Origin: Myxococcaceae bacterium
GTDB lineage: Bacteria > Myxococcota > Myxococcia > Myxococcales > Myxococcaceae
Direction of reading: 5' to 3'
DNA length: 36,718 nucleotides
NCBI GenBank assembly: GCA_022616315.1
Contig: JAKEEX010000562.1
Span: 1-36,718, forward strand
Below are positions 33,019 to 36,718 of the stretch, one piece after another. The notes under the pieces were generated by a model. That model searched no databases and was not told the origin of the DNA. It saw nothing but the letters and a program-made list of their open reading frames with translations. Within the stretch, counting starts at the first letter, position 1; every line of letters starts with the position of its first letter. Position numbers and translations under genes: made by a program.

Positions 33019-34482
33019 TCAGGCGGGGGTCACCTTCCAGGTCGTCCCCTGGGCGGTGTCCATGATGTCGACACCCAGGCCCTTCATCTGCACGCGGAGC
33101 TGGTCCGCGCGGGCGAAGTCCTTCGCGGCGCGGGCGGCGTTCCGCTCGCCGATGAGCGCCTCCACCTGCCCCACGTCGATGCCCCGCTCGCGCACCGCAC
33201 GGTCGCGGCGCCGGAGGAGCCAGGCCTCGGGCGCGTCCTCGAAGACGCCGAGCACGCTCGAGATGCGGCGCACGTCCTCGCGCAGGGCCTGGAGAGTGCG
33301 GCCCACGAGGGCCTTGTCCTTCACCGGTGGCTTGTCGGTCAGCTCGTTCATCTCGGCGAAGAGGCCGGACAGCGCGGCCATGCCACCGGGGACGTTGAAG
33401 TCGTCGTCCATGGCCGCCTCGAACTCCGTGCGGAAGCGGCCCGGCTCGCCATGCAGCGGGCCCTTCCCGAAGTCCCGACCGGCGATGCGCGCGTCCACCT
33501 TCGAGAGCGTCTCGTAGAAGTACTCGAGCCGCGCCTCGGCGTCCGCCAGGGACTTGTCGGAGAAGCTGAGCGGGTTGCGGTAGTGCGTGGACAGGAGGAA
33601 GTAGCGCAGCGCCTCGGGGTCCACCCGCTGCAACGCGTCCCGCAACCGCACGACGTTGCCGAGCGACTTGGACATCTTGGCGCCCTCGAGGTCGAGGAAG
33701 CCGCAGTGCATCCAGTACTGCGCGAAGGGCTTGTGGAAGGCCGCCTCGCTCTGCGCAATCTCGTTCTCGTGGTGCGGGAAGATGAGGTCCAGCCCGCCAC
33801 CGTGGACGTCGAAGCTCTCGCCCAGGTAGCGGGCGCTCATCGCGGAGCACTCGATGTGCCAGCCCGGCCGCCCACGTCCCCACGGGCTGTCCCACGCGGG
33901 CTCGCCCGGCTTGGCGGCCTTCCACAGGGCGAAGTCGAGCGGCTCGCGCTTCTGCTCTCCCGGCTGCACGCGCTCTCCGGCGCGCAGCTCGTCCAGGTGG
34001 CGCTTGGAGAGCTTGGCGTACTCGGGGTAGCGGCTCACCTGGAAGTAGACGTCCCCCTGGCTCTCGTAGGCCACGCCGTGCGCCACCAGCTTCCCGATGA
34101 TGGCGATGATGTCCGGGATGTGATCGCTGACCTTCGGTGAGACGTCGGGCTCGAGGAGGTGGAGCGCGCGGGCGTCCTCGCGGAAGGCGTCCACGAAGCG
34201 CGCCGCGAGGTGGATGGGGTCCTCCCCCGTCTCGTGCGCCGCGTGGATGATCTTGTCGTCCACGTCCGTGTAGTTGCGGACGTACGTCACGTCGAGGCCG
34301 CGGTAGCGGAGGTAGCGCACGACCACGTCGAACGAGGTGAACGTCCTCGCGTTGCCGATGTGGACGTAGCTGTAGACGGTGGGCCCGCACACGTAGATGC
34401 CCACCTTCCCCTCGCGCGTGGGCACGAGGGGCTCCTTCTGCATGGTGAGCGTGTTGAAGACCGTGATCCGTGCCGCGGCCAC
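33019..34482 (-). CDS. cysS: Cysteinyl-tRNA synthetase
   Basis: The 487-aa class I synthetase starts at GTG 34480-34482 with AGGAGG seven nucleotides upstream. The HIGH motif is seen as HIGN (residues 41-44) and the KMSKS loop at 269-273. Zinc ligands that recognise the cysteine thiol are C32 (YVCGPT), C212 (HIECSAM), H237 and E241 (PHHENE), spaced as in E. coli CysS. The C-terminal helical/DALR-type domain ([14 protein letters not shown]) and anticodon region follow. It charges tRNA(Cys) in the cytoplasm. It is 66 bp downstream of cdnL, with a hairpin between them. Confidence 0.97.
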   Translation of the reverse strand: MAAARITVFNTLTMQKEPLVPTREGKVGIYVCGPTVYSYVHIGNARTFTSFDVVVRYLRYRGLDVTYVRNYTDVDDKIIHAAHETGEDPIHLAARFVDAFREDARALHLLEPDVSPKVSDHIPDIIAIIGKLVAHGVAYESQGDVYFQVSRYPEYAKLSKRHLDELRAGERVQPGEQKREPLDFALWKAAKPGEPAWDSPWGRGRPGWHIECSAMSARYLGESFDVHGGGLDLIFPHHENEIAQSEAAFHKPFAQYWMHCGFLDLEGAKMSKSLGNVVRLRDALQRVDPEALRYFLLSTHYRNPLSFSDKSLADAEARLEYFYETLSKVDARIAGRDFGKGPLHGEPGRFRTEFEAAMDDDFNVPGGMAALSGLFAEMNELTDKPPVKDKALVGRTLQALREDVRRISSVLGVFEDAPEAWLLRRRDRAVRERGIDVGQVEALIGERNAARAAKDFARADQLRVQMKGLGVDIMDTAQGTTWKVTPA

Positions 34483-34514
34483 CGCGTGCCTCCTCTCCGT
34501 CCGTGAGGGGACGG

Positions 34515-34537
34515 GCGGCGCACCTTAGGTGCACCGC
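34515..34537 (-). terminator. Hairpin between cdnL and cysS
   Basis: A 10-bp stem, GCGGTGCACC with GGTGCGCCGC on the minus strand (one G-T pair), has a TAA loop and starts 12 nt after the cdnL stop. There is no T-tract, so it could be a partial terminator or an RNA-processing/stability element that adjusts cysS expression relative to cdnL. Confidence 0.55.
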
Positions 34538-34548
34538 TGCGTGGCGCG

Positions 34549-35043
34549 CTAGGCGAGGTTGAAGATCTTCTTCAGGTCCGACTCGATCTCGTCCTCGGTG
34601 CAGCCCTTGGCGAGCGACAGCTCCTTGATGAGCAGCGAGCGCGCGGTGTCCAGCATCTTGCGCTCACCGAAGGACAGGTCCTTGTCGCCCTTGAGGAGGT
34701 AGAGGTCGCGCAGCACCTCGGCGATCTCGAAGACCGAGCCGGTCTTGATCTTCTCCATGTACTCCCGGTAGCGGCGGTTCCAGGTGGTGGAGTCCACCGA
34801 GATGTCCTTCTCCCGGAGGATGGAGTAGACCTGCTTGACGTCGTCCTCGGAGATGATCTCCCGGAGGCCCACCGAGCCGACCTTGTTGATCGGGATCATG
34901 ATCCGCATCCCGTTCTCGAGGATCCGGAGCACGTAGAACGACTGGCGCTGACCGGCGACCTCCGTGTGCTCGATGCCCATCACCTCGCCGACGCCCTGGC
35001 CGGGGTACACCGCCTTGTCGCCCGTCTTGAAGCTGGTCTGCAC
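34549..35043 (-). CDS. cdnL: CarD-like RNA polymerase-binding regulator CdnL
   Basis: The 164-aa protein begins at GTG 35041-35043 with AAGGAGG eight nucleotides upstream. The N-terminal Tudor-like domain that binds the RNA polymerase beta subunit spans residues about 1-65 (SFKTGDKAVYPGQGVGEVMG, NGMRIMIPINKVGSVGLR). The helical C-terminal domain contains the conserved tryptophan in STTWNRRYREYMEKIKTGS and DLSFGERKMLDTARSLL. Length and sequence match what I recall of M. xanthus CdnL, an essential factor that stabilises open complexes at rRNA and other sigma-A promoters. It lacks the C-terminal AT-hook region of CarD itself. It is divergent from comEC. Confidence 0.94.
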   Translation of the reverse strand: MQTSFKTGDKAVYPGQGVGEVMGIEHTEVAGQRQSFYVLRILENGMRIMIPINKVGSVGLREIISEDDVKQVYSILREKDISVDSTTWNRRYREYMEKIKTGSVFEIAEVLRDLYLLKGDKDLSFGERKMLDTARSLLIKELSLAKGCTEDEIESDLKKIFNLA

Positions 35044-35096
35044 GCGTCTGGCCTCCTTCGTCCGGCCTTACCCTTGCCTGCTGCCTCGCCTGCGCT

Positions 35097-35125
35097 CCCC
35101 TACCACATCCGGCCCTTCCTGACAA
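35097..35125 (-). promoter_or_regulatory. Candidate cdnL promoter
   Basis: On the minus strand TTGTCA (35120-35125) matches five of six -35 positions. TAGGGG (35097-35102) sits 17 nt further on; it keeps only the TA of the -10 consensus and is followed by GC-rich sequence. A leader of about 48 nt would result. The 199-nt gap also must contain the comEC promoter, which I could not place. Confidence 0.35.
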
Positions 35126-35242
35126 TGAGCACGGCTTGACCCCGAGGACGCGACTTCAGTAGCGTCTCGTCTTTCGAGCCGTGGGCGCTGTCGGCGCCCT
35201 GGCGAGGCCTGAAGGTCCGGGCGGCGTGGGCGTGGGGGGGAC

Positions 35243-36718
35243 ATGGATCGTTTCTCGTTGCAGGACCTCGGCGCGCGCCCGCTCGCCTTCCCGGCACTGG
35301 GAATGGGGCTCGGGGCGGCTCTCGGTGGGGAAACTCCACATCGGGCGTGGTTGTTCCTCGGCGTGGGGGCGGGCCTGGCAGCGCTGGCCTGGGTGTTCGC
35401 CCGGCGAACCGGGAGCTGGCTGCTGGTCCTGGGTGCCCTCACGTGCGTCGGTGCGGGGCTCGCGGCCCTCCAGGCCACCTCCGCCCCATCCCCGGAGCTC
35501 CCTCCCGAGGAGGCCCTCCTCGAGGGTCAGGTGGCAGGCGTCGTGCCCTCCCCGGAGGGCAGCCGCGTCACCCTGGAGGTGGCGCGCTGGAACGGCGAGC
35601 CGAGGCGTGCGCGGGTGCGCCTGTCCGCCCGGGGCCCGCTGGAGCCGCTCTCGCCCGGCCAGCGCGTCCAGGTGCGCGCGCGGCTCCGGCGTCTGGAGGC
35701 TCCGGCCAACCCGGGGCAGCCGGACATCGCAGCGCGCCTGCGCCGGGAGGGGGTGAGCCACAGCGGCGGCTTCGAGGCAAGAGCACTCGTGGTGCTCAGC
35801 CCGGAGCCGGGGTGGCGGGTCTGGCTGAGGCGGACCCACGCCGCGCTGGCCGAGCGGACGCGCGCGCTCTCCCCGTCTCCGGAGGCGGCCTCGCTCTTCC
35901 TCACGCTCGCGGCCGGCCAGCGCGCGGGGCTCGGGGAGGAGCTGGAGGAGCTGTTCTCGGCGAGCGGGCTCGCACACGTGCTGAGCGTCAGTGGCCTGCA
36001 CGTGGCCGCGCTCGCGCTGGTCCTCCTGCGAGCGCTCCGCGCGCTCCTGGTGCGAGTGCCGGGCCTCCCGCGCGCCCGCGACGTCCGGAGGATGGCGGCG
36101 CCCCTGGCGGTGCCCTGCGTCTGGGCCTACGTCGCGTTCACCGGCTGGCAGCCACCGGCGGTGCGCTCGGCCGTGATGGCGAGCGCGGTGCTGGCGGGCC
36201 TCATGCTCTGGCGTCGCGCGGATGGGCTCAACGCGCTGGCCCTCGCCGCGCTCGTGTTGCTGTGCGTGGACCCCGCGAGCCTCGTGGACCTGTCCATGCA
36301 GCTGTCCTTCCTCGCGGTGCTGTCGCTCCTGGTGCTGACGCCGGCGCTGAGGGCGGCCGTGCCACTCGGGCGACCGTCGTTCGAGGGCGTCGGCCCCTGG
36401 GGCGTGCGGGCGCTCCGGCTCGGTGAGACCTCCCTGCAGACGCTGTGCGCGAGCGTGGCGGTGACGCTCGCGGGGGCACCGCTCATCGCTTCCACCTTCG
36501 GGCGCCTGAGCCTGGCGGGCCTGGTGTCGAACATCGTCTGCTTGCCGCTCTGCGGACTGCTCACGCTGCTGGCAGCGGGGGGCGCCGCGCTCTTCGTCGT
36601 GACACCCCTCCTCGCGCTCCCGGTGCTGTGGCTCGGCACGGTCTGCTCCCAGGTGCTGCTGTGGCTCGCGGGCCTGTTCGCCGCGCTCCCGCTGGCCACC
36701 CTGGACGTGCCTCCGCCC
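35243..36718 (+). CDS. comEC: ComEC/Rec2-family DNA internalisation protein (5' part, cut by window edge)
   Basis: ATG 35243 opens a frame of 492 codons that stays open to the right edge. The product starts MDRFSLQDLGARPLAFPAL with several membrane helices. A soluble OB-fold-like DUF4131 region follows (LEGQVAGVVPSPEGSRVTLE, LSPGQRVQVRARLR). The competence channel domain then has LAHVLSVSGLHVAALALVLL, GWQPPAVRSAVMA, and LCVDPASLVDLSMQLSFLAV, all hallmark ComEC segments. ComEC moves single-stranded DNA across the inner membrane during natural transformation. The C-terminal metallo-beta-lactamase-like domain found in full-length proteins would lie beyond the window. GGGGGG lies just upstream of the ATG. 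Confidence 0.92.
   Translation, partial: MDRFSLQDLGARPLAFPALGMGLGAALGGETPHRAWLFLGVGAGLAALAWVFARRTGSWLLVLGALTCVGAGLAALQATSAPSPELPPEEALLEGQVAGVVPSPEGSRVTLEVARWNGEPRRARVRLSARGPLEPLSPGQRVQVRARLRRLEAPANPGQPDIAARLRREGVSHSGGFEARALVVLSPEPGWRVWLRRTHAALAERTRALSPSPEAASLFLTLAAGQRAGLGEELEELFSASGLAHVLSVSGLHVAALALVLLRALRALLVRVPGLPRARDVRRMAAPLAVPCVWAYVAFTGWQPPAVRSAVMASAVLAGLMLWRRADGLNALALAALVLLCVDPASLVDLSMQLSFLAVLSLLVLTPALRAAVPLGRPSFEGVGPWGVRALRLGETSLQTLCASVAVTLAGAPLIASTFGRLSLAGLVSNIVCLPLCGLLTLLAAGGAALFVVTPLLALPVLWLGTVCSQVLLWLAGLFAALPLATLDVPPP

Noticed and set aside
1-36718. tRNA, rRNA, insertion sequence, prophage or riboswitch
   Set aside because: No cloverleaf-like segment, rRNA-like stretch, transposase motif, integrase or known riboswitch core was recognised on reading; a covariance-model scan was not possible.

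Overview
The window is very GC-rich, densely coded and has the gene content of a myxobacterium (Myxococcales, most likely Myxococcaceae/Archangiaceae). The clearest marker is a 164-residue CdnL/CarD-family protein at 34549-35043 that, from memory, is almost identical to Myxococcus xanthus CdnL. PilZ, GspE/PilB-type ATPase, CcsA-type cytochrome assembly and DUF507 proteins fit the same assignment. I see no rRNA, tRNA, CRISPR array, transposase or phage gene. The window is chromosomal housekeeping DNA with a small accessory-looking island at about 20.7-26.5 kb.

Layout. 1-556: the 5' end of an unknown minus-strand gene and a small plus-strand gene. 617-4100 (minus): a pyruvate dehydrogenase operon, pdhA-pdhB-pdhC, with a good sigma-70-like promoter and a terminator hairpin; no E3 gene is present. 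4315-11124 (minus): unknown 122-aa protein, ccsA/hemX, hemA, a fused hemC-hemD, a GspE-family ATPase and a Nudix protein, tightly spaced and probably co-transcribed. They cover the C5 route to uroporphyrinogen III together with a haem/cytochrome c assembly membrane protein. 11289-11931 (plus): thioredoxin plus a small zinc-finger/AT-hook-like protein. 12025-12708 (minus): PilZ protein. 12777-17685 (minus): the cell-elongation cluster mreC-mreD-mrdA(PBP2)-rodA, without mreB. 17895-20705 (plus): ppiD-like chaperone/isomerase, maf and yggS, nearly gapless. 20716-20928 (minus): small zinc-ribbon protein.

21115-24506 (plus): two exported DUF3108-type proteins flanking an exported GH123/DUF4091-like putative glycosidase. 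Convergent to this is a 618-aa exported protein (24510-26366, minus) with thirteen consecutive 7-residue repeats followed by twelve 8-residue repeats. This is the most unusual object in the window. It also carries an in-frame copy of a 35-nt palindromic element whose second copy lies at 11969-12003 in the opposite orientation.

26511-35043 (minus): DUF507 protein, uvrC, uvrB, an M28 metallopeptidase, cysS and cdnL, listed from low to high coordinate and transcribed leftward. 35243 to the right edge (plus): the 5' part of comEC, divergent from cdnL. Translational coupling by 4-bp overlaps (GTGA/ATGA) is common: hemA/hemCD, mreD/mrdA and maf/yggS. Long open frames antisense to the real genes are an effect of high GC and were discarded.
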